Numbered from the stretch's first letter, positions 8,773 through 17,879 are shown. The stretch: DNA of 64,000 bases from JACVRX01 sp046726315 (GCA_046726315.1 JBKPAG010000015.1:1-64000), one strand, 5' to 3'. Notes: a model not told the origin generated them from the letters alone. Numbers and translations: made by a program.

Positions 8773-8826
8773 AGCAACCCGTGGCAGACTGCCGTACCTG
8801 CACGGTCGATGCGACGAGGAGAAGCG

Positions 8827-9102
8827 ATGGCGACGGCCGGCCCACGATTCCTGCAACTCGCCGACGTCGCCGAGGTCCTCAACATCTCCGCTGCGCAGGC
8901 ATACGCCCTGGTTCGCAGCGGTGACCTGCCCGCCATCAAGATCGGCGGGCGGGGGCAGTGGCGGGTTGAAGCCAGCGTCTTGGAGGAGTACATCCAGCGG
9001 ATGTATGCACAGACCCGCGACTTCGTCACTACCCATCCGTTGGGTATGACGCCACCCCTGGACGGTGCCGATGCCGGCCCGGAAGACGACGCCGACGGCT
9101 AG
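8827..9102 (+). CDS. BldC-like small helix-turn-helix DNA-binding protein
   Basis: This 91-residue protein is a compact MerR/excisionase-type HTH domain: FLQLADVAEVLNISAAQAYA forms the helix-turn-helix, and LPAIKIGGRGQWRVEASVLE the wing and following helix. The arrangement matches the actinobacterial BldC-type family of short DNA-binding regulators. An acidic tail follows (residues 72-91). The ATG at 8827 is chosen because GAGGAGAA lies just upstream; a longer frame from 8809 would put the ribosome site inside the gene. The regulatory target is unknown. The gene converges with the next minus-strand gene, overlapping it by four bases at the 3' ends. Confidence 0.85.
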   Translation: MATAGPRFLQLADVAEVLNISAAQAYALVRSGDLPAIKIGGRGQWRVEASVLEEYIQRMYAQTRDFVTTHPLGMTPPLDGADAGPEDDADG

Positions 9103-9653
9103 ACGGTCCTGCGTACCGTACTCAATGCATTGAACGGGACGGTGTGCCCGGGCAGCCTTTCGGGAGAACGGCTGGCTGCCGTCTCGGGCTCGGCCAGGTC
9201 AAACGCGTCGGCCCCGACCCGGTCGACCACGCCGCGCGCTGTCGAGCCGTCAGCAAGAGTGACGACCACGGGGCTCCGGTCACGAGCGATCCGGCGCAGC
9301 GCGTAGCCGAGACCGAGCCGGGCTCCGACGGCGCCCTCACTGCCCGGCACGGCCGCTCTGGAGCCGAGGCCGGTGACGCTGAGCACCGCACCCAGTGGCA
9401 CCAGCACCTCGGTACTGGCCCGCTCGGTCGCCAGCACCCAATCCGGCCCGACGGCTTCGACGATGGCGGGCAGCGGGCCGAAACCAGCGACCCGAAGGAC
9501 GACCGACGCTCCCACCGACGCCCGCAGGCGATCTGCGAGGCGTACGCGGGCGATCTCCCGACGGGTGCGATCCGCAACCTCTGAGTCCAGAGCGGCCTGA
9601 TCGGCCTGCTCCACCTGGGCTTCCAGGTCGTCGAACAGCCGCTGCCAACGCAT
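9099..9653 (-). CDS. Conserved actinobacterial protein of unknown function (MRWQRLFDDLEAQ family)
   Basis: I recognise this 184-residue protein only as a conserved actinobacterial type beginning MRWQRLFDDLEAQ. The first 50 residues form a charged, probably coiled helix (EAQVEQADQAALDSEVADRT). Small beta-rich segments follow (VVLRVAGFGPLPAIVEAVG, VVVTLADGSTARGVVDRVG) that could form an Sm-like barrel. No catalytic motif or membrane segment is present. The ATG at 9653 is supported by homology of the N-terminus; the open frame runs on to 9824 but would cross the divergent promoter region. It converges on the BldC-like gene, and a link between the two is only suggested by proximity. Confidence 0.75.
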   Translation of the reverse strand: MRWQRLFDDLEAQVEQADQAALDSEVADRTRREIARVRLADRLRASVGASVVLRVAGFGPLPAIVEAVGPDWVLATERASTEVLVPLGAVLSVTGLGSRAAVPGSEGAVGARLGLGYALRRIARDRSPVVVTLADGSTARGVVDRVGADAFDLAEPETAASRSPERLPGHTVPFNALSTVRRTV

Positions 9654-9718
9654 CTCGCCGTCCTCTCCTGCGCACCGGCTGCAGCGACCGTACACCTGTG
9701 GATGGTAGACAACCACAT

Positions 9719-9747
9719 TTGACGGCAACTCGATGCTTTGATAAGCA
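9719..9747 (+). promoter_or_regulatory. Candidate sigma-70-type promoter for the LysM gene
   Basis: TTGACG is followed after 17 bases by TAAGCA in the AT-richer gap before the LysM gene. The -35 box is close to consensus but the -10 box is weak. The local drop in GC supports a promoter region, which may fire in both directions because the gene to the left is divergent. Confidence 0.35.
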
Positions 9748-9793
9748 ATAACAAGCAAACGTAGGCGTCGGCATCGAACAGGAGGCTGCCGGA

Positions 9794-10489
9794 TTGATTC
9801 GCCGAGTATCGCTGCGAGCGGCAACCGCGGTATCGACCGGCTGCGTCGTCACGGGTCTGTGGAGGGCCACGGCGGCGGCACTGACGGCTGTGCGTGCCGG
9901 TACTGCCACCTTCGACGATGTGGTCGGTCTGGCCGCGGCCACTGTTTGCTGGGCCGTGCTCGGCTGGGTGGTGCTGGCGCTCGTGGTGACTGCACTGGGA
10001 TCCGTTCCAGGCGGTGTCGGACGGCTTGCGACGGGAGCCGCCCTCCGGCTGACGCCGGCGACGATTCGCCGGGCGGCGCGATTTGCCCTCGGCCTTGCCG
10101 TTGTCGCCGGACCGGTCGCCGTCGCTTCTGCTGCCAGCGCGGCACCACAGATCACCCAGGCCGTCGCAACCATGGATCCCTCAGCCAATGTCTCCGACGT
10201 CCTCCTGCTGCCCGATGTGGGACGGCCGGGATCGAGCGAGTCCGCCAGCGCATCTGCGGACTCGCATGCTGCGGGCACCGGCTCGCGCCGCGAAGAGGTC
10301 ACAGCAGTCGTCGTCAAGCCGGGTGACTGCCTGTGGACCATATCGGCCACATCGCTGGGTCCGAGCGCAAGCAATGCCGATATCGCAGCCGAGTGGCCGC
10401 ACTGGTACGCGGCGAACCGCCACGTCATCGGTGCCGATCCGGACCTGCTGCTGCCCGGGACCACGCTCCGTGCTCCGACGGCACGGTGA
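9794..10489 (+). CDS. LysM-domain membrane-anchored protein
   Basis: The 231-residue protein starts at a TTG preceded by a strong AGGAGG site. It has hydrophobic segments near residues 10-30, 45-70 and 95-117, then a Ser/Ala/Gly-rich linker. A C-terminal LysM-like domain of about 55 residues follows (VVVKPGDCLWTISATSLG, with WPHWYAANRHVIG and LLLPGTTLRAP). LysM domains bind peptidoglycan or chitin-like glycans, so this part should lie outside the membrane. The gene precedes an Rv3235-family gene by 21 bases, suggesting one operon. No hydrolase domain is attached, so it may be a scaffold or wall sensor. Confidence 0.8.
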   Translation: MIRRVSLRAATAVSTGCVVTGLWRATAAALTAVRAGTATFDDVVGLAAATVCWAVLGWVVLALVVTALGSVPGGVGRLATGAALRLTPATIRRAARFALGLAVVAGPVAVASAASAAPQITQAVATMDPSANVSDVLLLPDVGRPGSSESASASADSHAAGTGSRREEVTAVVVKPGDCLWTISATSLGPSASNADIAAEWPHWYAANRHVIGADPDLLLPGTTLRAPTAR

Positions 10490-10510
10490 CCAGAAAGACA
10501 GGAATCGACG

Positions 10511-11125
10511 ATGCCGACCACTTCGACCCACGAAGTCACCACCCATGCCCGGCGGGTGCCCTTACCGATGTGCGAGCCGCCCTTCGACGACGAGTGCGGA
10601 CCGGGCCAGTTATCAGTCGCCAACGGTCGAGGCCGACCGCCGACGCCCACGGCCGTCCAAGGCTCGCTTGCGCTCGCACCCGCGTTGCCCGGCGGGGTTC
10701 CCGCCCTTCCTGAACCCGCCACATCGCTGCGCCTGATCGACGTGGTCGACCACGCCGGGCCGGTGCCGGCGCGCAGCCGACCCAGGCGCGCTCGAGGGCA
10801 GGTACCCGAGCCGCCGGACCCTCGTTCCTGGTCCGTGCTGCTGGCTCAAGGCATCGCCGAGGCACTCTCCGGCCACCGTCCGCCGCAGCAGTTGATCAGG
10901 TGGACCGGTGAGGACGTCTACGAGATGCTCACCCATCGGCTCGCGGGCAGAGTGCGCCCGGACGGACCCCGCCCGCTGGTCCGCTCGGTGCGCATCTGCC
11001 GGCTTCGGGTCGGCGTCGTGGAGGTCACGGCAATCGTCGACGTGTCCGGGCGCTGTCGCGCCCTCGCCTTCCGGCTCGACGCCGACGACGGCCATTGGCG
11101 CTGCACAGCGCTGGACATCCTCTGA
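10511..11125 (+). CDS. Rv3235 family protein (DUF6459)
   Basis: The 204-residue protein has a disordered Pro/Arg-rich N-terminal half of about 110 residues. The C-terminal domain of about 90 residues carries LIRWTGEDVYEMLTHR, RSVRICRLRVGVVEVTAIV and GHWRCTALDIL. That domain matches the Rv3235 family, a small actinobacterial family usually encoded close to secA, as here. The role is unknown; the fold resembles small alpha+beta domains, and no catalytic residues are evident. It lies 21 bases after the LysM gene and converges on secA with a 38-base gap. Confidence 0.8.
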   Translation: MPTTSTHEVTTHARRVPLPMCEPPFDDECGPGQLSVANGRGRPPTPTAVQGSLALAPALPGGVPALPEPATSLRLIDVVDHAGPVPARSRPRRARGQVPEPPDPRSWSVLLAQGIAEALSGHRPPQQLIRWTGEDVYEMLTHRLAGRVRPDGPRPLVRSVRICRLRVGVVEVTAIVDVSGRCRALAFRLDADDGHWRCTALDIL

Positions 11126-11163
11126 CCAGTTCAGTGGTTTTATCCGGAATGATCACGTTCATT

Positions 11164-13983
11164 TCATGTTGGACGGTGGCGCGGGTCGCCGTGGCAACGC
11201 TTGAACTTCTTGCCCGAGCCACATGGGCAGGGGGCGTTGCGGGCGACGTCGCCGAACTCGATCCCAGCGGCGGCTGATGCGCCGGAGGTGGGACGGGGCC
11301 CGTCGCCGGACCCGGTCCGCTCGACCCGCTCCTCGACGGCAGACTCACCGTCCACCGTAGGCGCCGTGTACTGCAACTGCTGGGGACGGCGGGCGTCGAG
11401 CAGGCCTTTGGCCACGATGACCGGCGCGATTCCTGGGGCTGCTCCCGCTGGCGCAGCGGCCGGTGCCTGCTCACCCTCCGGTGGCACGGGCCGAACCTGG
11501 ACATCGAGGTTGAACAACAGTCCGACGGACTCTTCCTTGATCCCGTCCATCATCGCCGAGAACAGGTCGAACCCCTCCCGCTGATACTCGACCAGCGGCT
11601 GCTTCTGGGCGAACGCACGCAACCCGATGCCCTCACGCAGGTAGTCCATCTCGTACAGATGCTCACGCCATTTGCGGTCGAGCACAGTCAACAGCACCCG
11701 GCGCTCGAGCTCGCGCATCACCTCGGAGCCGAGCTCGGCTTCACGCAACACGTACGCTGCCCGGGCATCGTCGACCAGCCGCTCAACTAGCAGGTCCGCC
11801 GTCAAGCCCTCCCGGCCCCCTGCGTCCTCCTCGACCTCCACGACACTCAACGAGACCGGGTACAGCGTGCGGAGCGCGGACCAGAGCTGGTCGAGATCCC
11901 ACGCCTCGGGGTAGCCCTCGCTGGTCGCCCCGCGGACGTAGGCAGTGACCGACTCGTCGAGCATGTGCCCGATCTGTTCGGAGAGGTCCTCACCCTCGAG
12001 GACCATGCGCCGCTCGTCGTAGATGACCTGACGTTGCCGGTTGAGCACGTCGTCGTACTTGAGCACGTCCTTGCGGATCTCGAAGTTCTGCGCCTCGCGC
12101 TGGGTCTGCGCGCTTCTGATCGCGTTGCTGACCCGCTTGTGCTCGATCGGCTGGTCGTCTGGGATGTTCAGGCTGCGCAGGATCATGTCGACCCACTCGC
12201 TCTTGAACAACCGCATCAGGTCGTCCTGCAGGGACAGGTAGAACCGGGACTCCCCGGGGTCGCCCTGGCGGCCCGATCGGCCTCGAAGCTGGTTGTCGAT
12301 CCGCCGCGATTCGTGCCGCTCCGTGCCCAGCACGTAGAGCCCGCCGAGGTCGACAACCTCCTCGTGCTCGACGCCGACTTGGTGCTGCAGCTTCTCCAGG
12401 GTCGGCCCCCAGGCGGCCTCGTATTCCTCGGGGTTCTCCACCGGGTCGATGCCGCGTTGCTTGAGCTCGGCCATGGCCATCGGCTCGGGGTTGCCGCCGA
12501 GCATGATGTCGGTGCCCCGGCCTGCCATGTTCGTCGCGACGGTGACCGCACCGCGACGACCTGCCTGGGCGATGATCGCGGCTTCCCGCTCGTGGTGCTT
12601 GGCGTTGAGCACCTCATGCGGGACGCCACGTTTGCGCAGCAGCTGGGACAGGTGCTCGGACTTGGCGACACTGGTGGTCCCGACCAACACTGGCTGGCCG
12701 TTGGCGTGCCGGTCGACCAGATCCTCGACGACCGAGTCGAACTTGGCCGCTTCGGTCCGGTAGACCAGGTCGGCCTGGTCCGCCCGGATCATTTCCATGT
12801 TCGTCGGGATCGGGACTACGCCCAGGTTGTAGATCTTGTTGAACTCCGATGCCTCGGTCATCGCGGTGCCGGTCATGCCGGCGAGCTTGTCGTAGAGCCG
12901 GAAGTAGTTCTGTAGGGTGATCGTCGCCAGAGTCTGGTTCTCCTGCTTGATGTCGACGCGTTCCTTGGCCTCGATCGCCTGGTGCATGCCCTCGTTGTAC
13001 CGCCGGCCGAGGAGGATGCGCCCCGTGTGCTCGTCGACGATCAGGACCTCACCGTCCTTGACGACGTACTCCTTGTCGCGGTGAAACAGCTCCTTGGCCT
13101 TGATCGAGTTGTTAAGGAACTGGATCAGCGGGGTGTTCGCGCTCTCGTAGAGGTTGTCGATGCCGAGCCAGTCTTCGACCCGCTCGATACCGGACTCGAG
13201 GATGCCGACGGTGCGCTTTTTCTCGTCGACCTCGTACTCGCTGTCTCGACGGAGCCGTTCGGCGATGTTGGCGAACTCGGTATACCACCGGGTGGGCTGG
13301 TCGGCGGGGCCGGAAATGATCAGCGGCGTACGGGCCTCGTCGATCAGGATGGAGTCGACCTCGTCGACGATCCCGTAGGCATGGCCGCGCTGGACCATGT
13401 CCTCCGCTCGCAACGCCATGTTGTCGCGCAGGTAGTCGAAACCGAACTCGTTGTTGGTCCCGTAGGTGATGTCTGCGCCATAAGCCACGCGCCGCTGCGC
13501 GGGCGTCAGCCCGGCCAAGATCACGCCGACCTCCAGGCCGAGGAAGCGGTGCACTCGTCCCATCCACTCCGCGTCCCGCTGAGCCAGGTAGTCGTTGACC
13601 GTGACGATGTGCACGCCGTTGCCGGCGAGCGCGTTCAGATACGACGGAAGAGTCGCTACCAGAGTCTTGCCCTCACCGGTCTTCATCTCCGCGATGTTCC
13701 CGAGGTGCAGCGCCGCTCCGCCCATGATCTGAACGTCGAAGTGACGTTGGCCCAGTGTGCGCCGGGCCGCTTCGCGAACAGTTGCGAACGCCTCTGGCAA
13801 CAGGTCGTCGAGGGTCTCGCCGGATAGACGGGATCGGAACTCGTCGGTGCTGGCCCGCAGCTCAGCGTCGGTGAGCGCGGCGATGTCGTCCTCGATGGCG
13901 TTGACCTGGGCGACGATGCCTTCCAGGCGCTTGATTATCTTGCCCTCGCCGGCACGGAGGATCTTGTCGAACAGAACGGGCAC
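11164..13983 (-). CDS. secA: Preprotein translocase ATPase SecA
   Basis: SecA is the cytoplasmic motor that drives unfolded preproteins through SecYEG. The 939-residue protein is full length. Walker A is MKTGEGKT at residues 100-107 and the DEAD-like box DEVDSILIDEARTP starts at about 207. Helicase motifs follow in the second nucleotide-binding domain (LVGTTSVAKSEHLS, ATNMAGRGTDIMLGGNPEP, LRGRSGRQGDPG). The C-terminus ends in the zinc-binding SEC-C segment APCPCGSGKKFKRCHGD, used for SecB or ribosome contact. The GTG at 13983 has a GAGGAG site ten bases upstream and gives the family N-terminus VLFDKILRAGEGK; an open extension to 14127 is not part of the protein. By position and completeness it is the housekeeping SecA1. 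Confidence 0.97.
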   Translation of the reverse strand: MPVLFDKILRAGEGKIIKRLEGIVAQVNAIEDDIAALTDAELRASTDEFRSRLSGETLDDLLPEAFATVREAARRTLGQRHFDVQIMGGAALHLGNIAEMKTGEGKTLVATLPSYLNALAGNGVHIVTVNDYLAQRDAEWMGRVHRFLGLEVGVILAGLTPAQRRVAYGADITYGTNNEFGFDYLRDNMALRAEDMVQRGHAYGIVDEVDSILIDEARTPLIISGPADQPTRWYTEFANIAERLRRDSEYEVDEKKRTVGILESGIERVEDWLGIDNLYESANTPLIQFLNNSIKAKELFHRDKEYVVKDGEVLIVDEHTGRILLGRRYNEGMHQAIEAKERVDIKQENQTLATITLQNYFRLYDKLAGMTGTAMTEASEFNKIYNLGVVPIPTNMEMIRADQADLVYRTEAAKFDSVVEDLVDRHANGQPVLVGTTSVAKSEHLSQLLRKRGVPHEVLNAKHHEREAAIIAQAGRRGAVTVATNMAGRGTDIMLGGNPEPMAMAELKQRGIDPVENPEEYEAAWGPTLEKLQHQVGVEHEEVVDLGGLYVLGTERHESRRIDNQLRGRSGRQGDPGESRFYLSLQDDLMRLFKSEWVDMILRSLNIPDDQPIEHKRVSNAIRSAQTQREAQNFEIRKDVLKYDDVLNRQRQVIYDERRMVLEGEDLSEQIGHMLDESVTAYVRGATSEGYPEAWDLDQLWSALRTLYPVSLSVVEVEEDAGGREGLTADLLVERLVDDARAAYVLREAELGSEVMRELERRVLLTVLDRKWREHLYEMDYLREGIGLRAFAQKQPLVEYQREGFDLFSAMMDGIKEESVGLLFNLDVQVRPVPPEGEQAPAAAPAGAAPGIAPVIVAKGLLDARRPQQLQYTAPTVDGESAVEERVERTGSGDGPRPTSGASAAAGIEFGDVARNAPCPCGSGKKFKRCHGDPRHRPT

Positions 13984-14150
13984 GCGGTCAACTCCTCGGG
14001 CGGCCTGGTTGGTGCGGCGCTGCGCGCCGTCGTCGCTCAGGTAGGCGACACATTCCCCGGTTGTCCATGGTACGTCGAGCAGTCCGACCGGCCGGAGCCG
14101 CCGCAGAAACCGGCGCGACGGCTGCACCGCAAGCCCGACAGTATTGGCAC

Positions 14151-15302
14151 ATGCGTCCGTACGACCTGCGTGGCGATCGGGTCCTGCTCTCGGTACCGAC
14201 CCGCGACGACATCGATCGCATCACCACGCTGTGTCAGGACGAACAGCTCCAGCGGTGGACGACAATCCCGTCGCCTTACCAGCGCCGAGACGCCAGTTGG
14301 TTTGTGCGGGAGATGGTTGCGTCGGGTTGGGATAGCGGTCGAGAACTCACCTGGGCGGTGCGCGACCCGCAGGACCGGACCGTGATCGGCATGGTCGGCA
14401 TCGCACTCGACGGCCACGGCTCGGCCGAGATCGGCTATTGGCTGGCCGCCGAAGCACGCGGCTCCGGCCGGATGACCGAGACGGTCCGCCTGGTCACCGA
14501 CCACGCATTCGACCCCGACGGCTTGGCGCTCGCACGATTGGTATGGAAGGCACAGGTGGGCAATTGGCCATCGCGCCGGGTCGCCTGGCGAGTGGGATTC
14601 CGATTCGAGGGGACAGTGCGCGCGGAGCTGATCCAGCGCGGTGAACGCCATGACGGATGGATCGGCACCCTGCTCTCCGGCGATAGGCGGGAGCCGGCGC
14701 AGCCGTGGTTTGACGTGCCCACTCTGCATGGGCGGGGAGTTCTGCTGCGCCGGTGGCGTGACGGCGATGCCGACGCGGTAGTCGAGGCCTGCAACGACCC
14801 GGTGACACGGCACTGGCTTGGTTCCTTGCCGGACCCGTATACGCGCGAGACGGCGCTCACATACATCTCGACCCGCGAGGAGGCGCACGCGGTGGCACGT
14901 GGGATCCACTGGGCCGCCGCGGTCGACGAGGACGCGCCGGCTGTCGGCTCATTCTCTCTGTGGGCACCCGGCGACTCGCCGATGCGCCATTCCGCGGAGG
15001 TCGGATACTGGGTTGCTCCCTCGGCGCGAGGTCGCGGTGTCGCGACCGAGTCTGTCCGGTTGATGGTCAGGCACGCATTCGTGGGCACCGCAGACGGTGG
15101 GCTTGGTCTTCGTCGGCTCTTACTCGCGCACGCAAGCGGCAACGACGCTTCCCGAACGGTGGCGATCCACAATGGCTTCGCTCCCACTGGCGTGGAACGA
15201 GCCGGCGAGCGCCTCGGCGACGGGACATACGCCGACCTGCACTGGTACGACCTGCTCGCGTCCGACCCTCCGTTGCCATCAACGGGACTGCGAGGTAGCT
15301 AG
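14151..15302 (+). CDS. Double GNAT-domain acetyltransferase
   Basis: The 383-residue protein contains two GNAT acetyltransferase domains of the RimJ/RimL type. The first spans about residues 5-180 (acetyl-CoA region GYWLAAEARGSGRMTETV). The second spans about 195-370 (GYWVAPSARGRGVATESVRL). Tandem GNATs can acetylate amines on proteins, antibiotics or small metabolites; the substrate is unknown. The second domain keeps the cleaner RGxGV/A pyrophosphate-binding loop. The start is ATG at 14151, with little leader before it in a 167-base gap shared with divergent secA. The 3' end overlaps the convergent YcaQ-like gene by four bases. Confidence 0.88.
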   Translation: MRPYDLRGDRVLLSVPTRDDIDRITTLCQDEQLQRWTTIPSPYQRRDASWFVREMVASGWDSGRELTWAVRDPQDRTVIGMVGIALDGHGSAEIGYWLAAEARGSGRMTETVRLVTDHAFDPDGLALARLVWKAQVGNWPSRRVAWRVGFRFEGTVRAELIQRGERHDGWIGTLLSGDRREPAQPWFDVPTLHGRGVLLRRWRDGDADAVVEACNDPVTRHWLGSLPDPYTRETALTYISTREEAHAVARGIHWAAAVDEDAPAVGSFSLWAPGDSPMRHSAEVGYWVAPSARGRGVATESVRLMVRHAFVGTADGGLGLRRLLLAHASGNDASRTVAIHNGFAPTGVERAGERLGDGTYADLHWYDLLASDPPLPSTGLRGS

Positions 15303-16522
15303 TCGGAGGCGAGCGCCCGTCGTAAGGCGGGCGCAAGATCGCCGCGGTCGGCCACGATGACGTCGCCAAGGCCGAGCCACACCGCCAGCGTCACCAGTTC
15401 AGCGGCCAGTTCCGTGGCGGTCTCGCCAGGTGCGTCCGGCTCAGCCCACGCGGCTTGGACCCTGAGCACGCGGGCCTGCCGATCGGCCTTGAGGTCGACC
15501 CGGGCCACCAGCTCGTCACCGAGCAAGAACGGCAGCACATAGTAGCCATGGACACGCTTGGAAGCCGGGACGTAGATCTCCATGCGGTACCGGAAGCCGA
15601 ACAGTGCCTCGGTACGCTTGCGCTCCCAGACCAATGAGTCGAACGGGCTCAGCAGTGCTCGCGCCGCGACCCGTAGCGGCACCCGTGCATCCCCATGCAA
15701 ATACGCCTGCCGGTTCCAACCCTCGACCCGGACCGGTGCGAGTTCACCTGCCTCTACCAGCTCCGCGACTGCCTGCCGGGTAGGCACAACACCGAGGCGG
15801 AAGTAGTCGCGCAGACATTGCAGCGTGGCCACCCCGTGTGCTCGCGCCGCTATCCGGACCAGTTCTCGATGCGCTTCGCCGGCCGACGGCGTCGGTGCCT
15901 CGAGTACGTCCCGCGGTAGTACGCGCTCGGGCAGGTCGTACCGCCGCTCGAAGTTCCGCCGGCCCGCTACGGTGACCTCGCCGGCCCAGAACAGGTATTC
16001 GAGGGCGCGTTTTGCCTGCGACCAGTTCCAGCCCCAGCCGTAGTCCTGAGTCTTTGGCGAGTCGTGCTCGATCATCCCCGCCGTCACCGGCCCGAGTCGG
16101 CGGACCTCGCCAAGCACCCAGGCCACGAGTTCGGGCTGATCGTGGGCGATCCGGCGCATTCCTCCCCAGGCGGCGTCCGCTGCGGAGTCCATTCGCCAGC
16201 GCAAGTAGGGCTGAGTCTGGACGGGTATCAGGCACGCCTCGTGGGCCCAGTACTCGAACACCAGCCGCGGTGCGCGGCTGGCCGCGCGGTCGAGCACCTC
16301 CTGCGGATAGGGCCCGACCCGGCTGTACACGGGAAGGTAATGTGAGCGGCACAGCACGTTGACCGAGTCGATCTGGATGATCCCTACCCGGTCGAGCACC
16401 CGCCGGAGAGCGCGACGGTCTGGCCGCACCGGCGTCGGATCGGCAAAGCCCTGCGCAGCCAGGGCGACTCGACGAGCCTGCGCCTTCGACAGGCTGGCGC
16501 GGGGACGCCGAGTCTGCGACAC
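15299..16522 (-). CDS. Winged-helix DNA glycosylase-like protein (YcaQ/AlkX family)
   Basis: The 407-residue protein belongs to the HTH_42 family. Escherichia coli YcaQ, in this family, is a glycosylase that unhooks DNA interstrand crosslinks. The segment GIIQIDSVNVLCRSHYLPVYSR (within residues 47-70) contains the QxD catalytic motif of that family. Downstream motifs also fit: RLVFEYWAHEACLIP, WSQAKRALEYLFWAGEV and LLSPFDSLVWERKRTE. Three winged-helix repeats are expected. The start is GTG at 16522 with a moderate AGGATC-type site. In actinobacteria relatives have been tied to resistance to DNA-damaging natural products, but no biosynthetic genes are nearby here. Confidence 0.85.
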   Translation of the reverse strand: MSQTRRPRASLSKAQARRVALAAQGFADPTPVRPDRRALRRVLDRVGIIQIDSVNVLCRSHYLPVYSRVGPYPQEVLDRAASRAPRLVFEYWAHEACLIPVQTQPYLRWRMDSAADAAWGGMRRIAHDQPELVAWVLGEVRRLGPVTAGMIEHDSPKTQDYGWGWNWSQAKRALEYLFWAGEVTVAGRRNFERRYDLPERVLPRDVLEAPTPSAGEAHRELVRIAARAHGVATLQCLRDYFRLGVVPTRQAVAELVEAGELAPVRVEGWNRQAYLHGDARVPLRVAARALLSPFDSLVWERKRTEALFGFRYRMEIYVPASKRVHGYYVLPFLLGDELVARVDLKADRQARVLRVQAAWAEPDAPGETATELAAELVTLAVWLGLGDVIVADRGDLAPALRRALASD

Positions 16523-16786
16523 CCGCTGATCCTGCCAGCCCCCACCGACACCTCAGATTCCCACTCCTTCCCACTTCGCCATCCTCGAAATGACCACGGG
16601 GACCACCCGCCCGTATACACCCCTAGGCATGCCAGCCTGGTGGGGTATGCACTCGCCTAGTGGGGGCGTACGTTGGCGGCTCGGAGTCCTGGCGGGCTTT
16701 CCACAATCAGCCACGACCTCTGAGGGCGTCCACAGGCCGGCCTCGACAGGTACCCGCGCAGGCTGGACGGTTACACGATCAGCTGC
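16523..16786. other. Intergenic region with imperfect long dyad
   Basis: No gene is seen in this 264-base divergent gap. Between about 16611 and 16674 lies an imperfect dyad: CGTATACACCCCTAGGCAT on the left faces ATGCACTCGCCTAGTGGGGG then CGTACG on the right, around a short loop. It could be a regulatory site or the relic of a terminator. Promoters for the YcaQ-like gene and the AbiEi-like remnant must lie here. Confidence 0.4.
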
Positions 16787-17754
16787 ATGGACAGCAGGCT
16801 CGCCGCACTTACGGCCACCCAGGGCGGCGTCATTCTTCGTCGGCAGGCGTTGGACTACGGCTTCACCGATCAAGAGATTGCCAGCCTCTGCCGAGGCGGA
16901 GTGTGGGTACGCATCGGTCGAGGCGCCTTCGTCGATGGGCCACTCTGGAGGGCGATGACGCTCGAAGACCGACATCGCGTCACCGTGCATGCTGTTGTGC
17001 TCTCCCTCGACAAGCCAGCGGTCGTTAGCCATGCCTCCGCGAGCGTGCTGCTGAATCTGCCGACGTGGGGTTACGACCTTTTCACACATCCACGTGACCC
17101 GCGCTGACCTACATTCCGCCCGCATTGAGGGTGGGGTGCACCACCATGCTGGTTCGCTTGAGACGGGCGACGTCATCAGCGTCGACGGTGTAGACGTGAC
17201 ATCTCTGGACCGGACGGCCATTCAGATCGCGCTCATGGGCGGCTTCGAACGCGGCGTAGTGGTCGCCGACGCCGCACTCCGATTGCTCGGCGGCGATCAG
17301 GCGGTCCTGCTCAACCAACTCGATCGGATGCGCGACTGGCAAGGCGCACGAGAGGCGGGCCGTATCGTCGAATTCGCTGACGGGGGTCCGAGTCGGTGGG
17401 CGAGTCACGCACCCGGGTCATATTCGAGTTGGCGGGCCGTCCGCGACCACAACTCCAAGAACTGATCATCGATCCCGTCACGGGCGGGATCGTCGGGCGG
17501 GTTGATTTCTGCTTCAAGGAAGAGCGGACCGTTGGCGAGTTCGATGGCCGGCTGAAATACCGTGCTCAGCCTGAAGGCGGACTGACTGCCGAAGAGGTGG
17601 TCTGGCGGGAGAAGAAGCGCGAAGACGCCATTCGCGACCTCGGGTACGAGGTAGCTCGCTCGGTCTGGCCGAGTTGCGGCGACCCGCCGTCGTCGTTGAT
17701 CGATACCGGCGCTGCTTCGAGCGCGCCGCCAAGCGCCGCGCCGTCCTGATCTGA
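16787..17754 (+). pseudogene. AbiEi-type antitoxin-domain/DUF559-like protein, frameshifted
   Basis: Read across three frames, this locus encodes one protein of about 320 residues. The N-terminal winged helix (MDSRLAALTATQGGVILRRQ) is the AbiEi antitoxin-type domain. It is followed by a middle region (HVTRADLHSARIEGGVHHH) and a C-terminal nuclease-like domain (GRVDFCFKEERTVGEFDGR). Breaks lie near 17079-17082 (one extra T in a T-run), 17382-17386 (one G short in a G-run) and about 17667 (one base missing). Correcting all three restores a continuous frame ending ERAAKRRAVLI at 17754. Such proteins are common and numerous in actinobacteria, with unclear function. Indels beside homopolymers make sequencing error a real alternative to decay. 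Confidence 0.8.
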
Positions 17755-17835
17755 CAGTGGCCGACGGCTTCGAAGCGACGTATCGCTGTCGCGATTCCCC
17801 GCAATCTCGGTTCTTCTCCAGGCCACCACCAGGTG

Positions 17836-17879
17836 AGTACGTACACCGACAGGCTTGCAAGCATGGGGGTGCACGTACT
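17836..17879. terminator. Inverted repeat between convergent genes, possible bidirectional terminator
   Basis: AGTACGTACACC at 17836-17847 faces GGTGCACGTACT at 17868-17879, twelve-base arms with one mismatch. Inside the 20-base spacer is the palindrome CTTGCAAG. It lies between the AbiEi-like remnant (plus) and hpf (minus), which converge, as expected for a shared transcription end. There is no T-run, which is usual for actinobacterial hairpin terminators. Confidence 0.45.

Noticed and set aside
16700..16735. TTTCCACAAT and GTCCACAGG as DnaA boxes or a replication origin
   Set aside because: Only two loose matches, with no cluster, no AT-rich unwinding region and no dnaA or dnaN gene nearby.
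16787..17754. A functional AbiE toxin-antitoxin system
   Set aside because: No AbiEii-type nucleotidyltransferase toxin is adjacent, the antitoxin-like gene is frameshifted, and stand-alone AbiEi/DUF559 proteins are common in actinobacteria.
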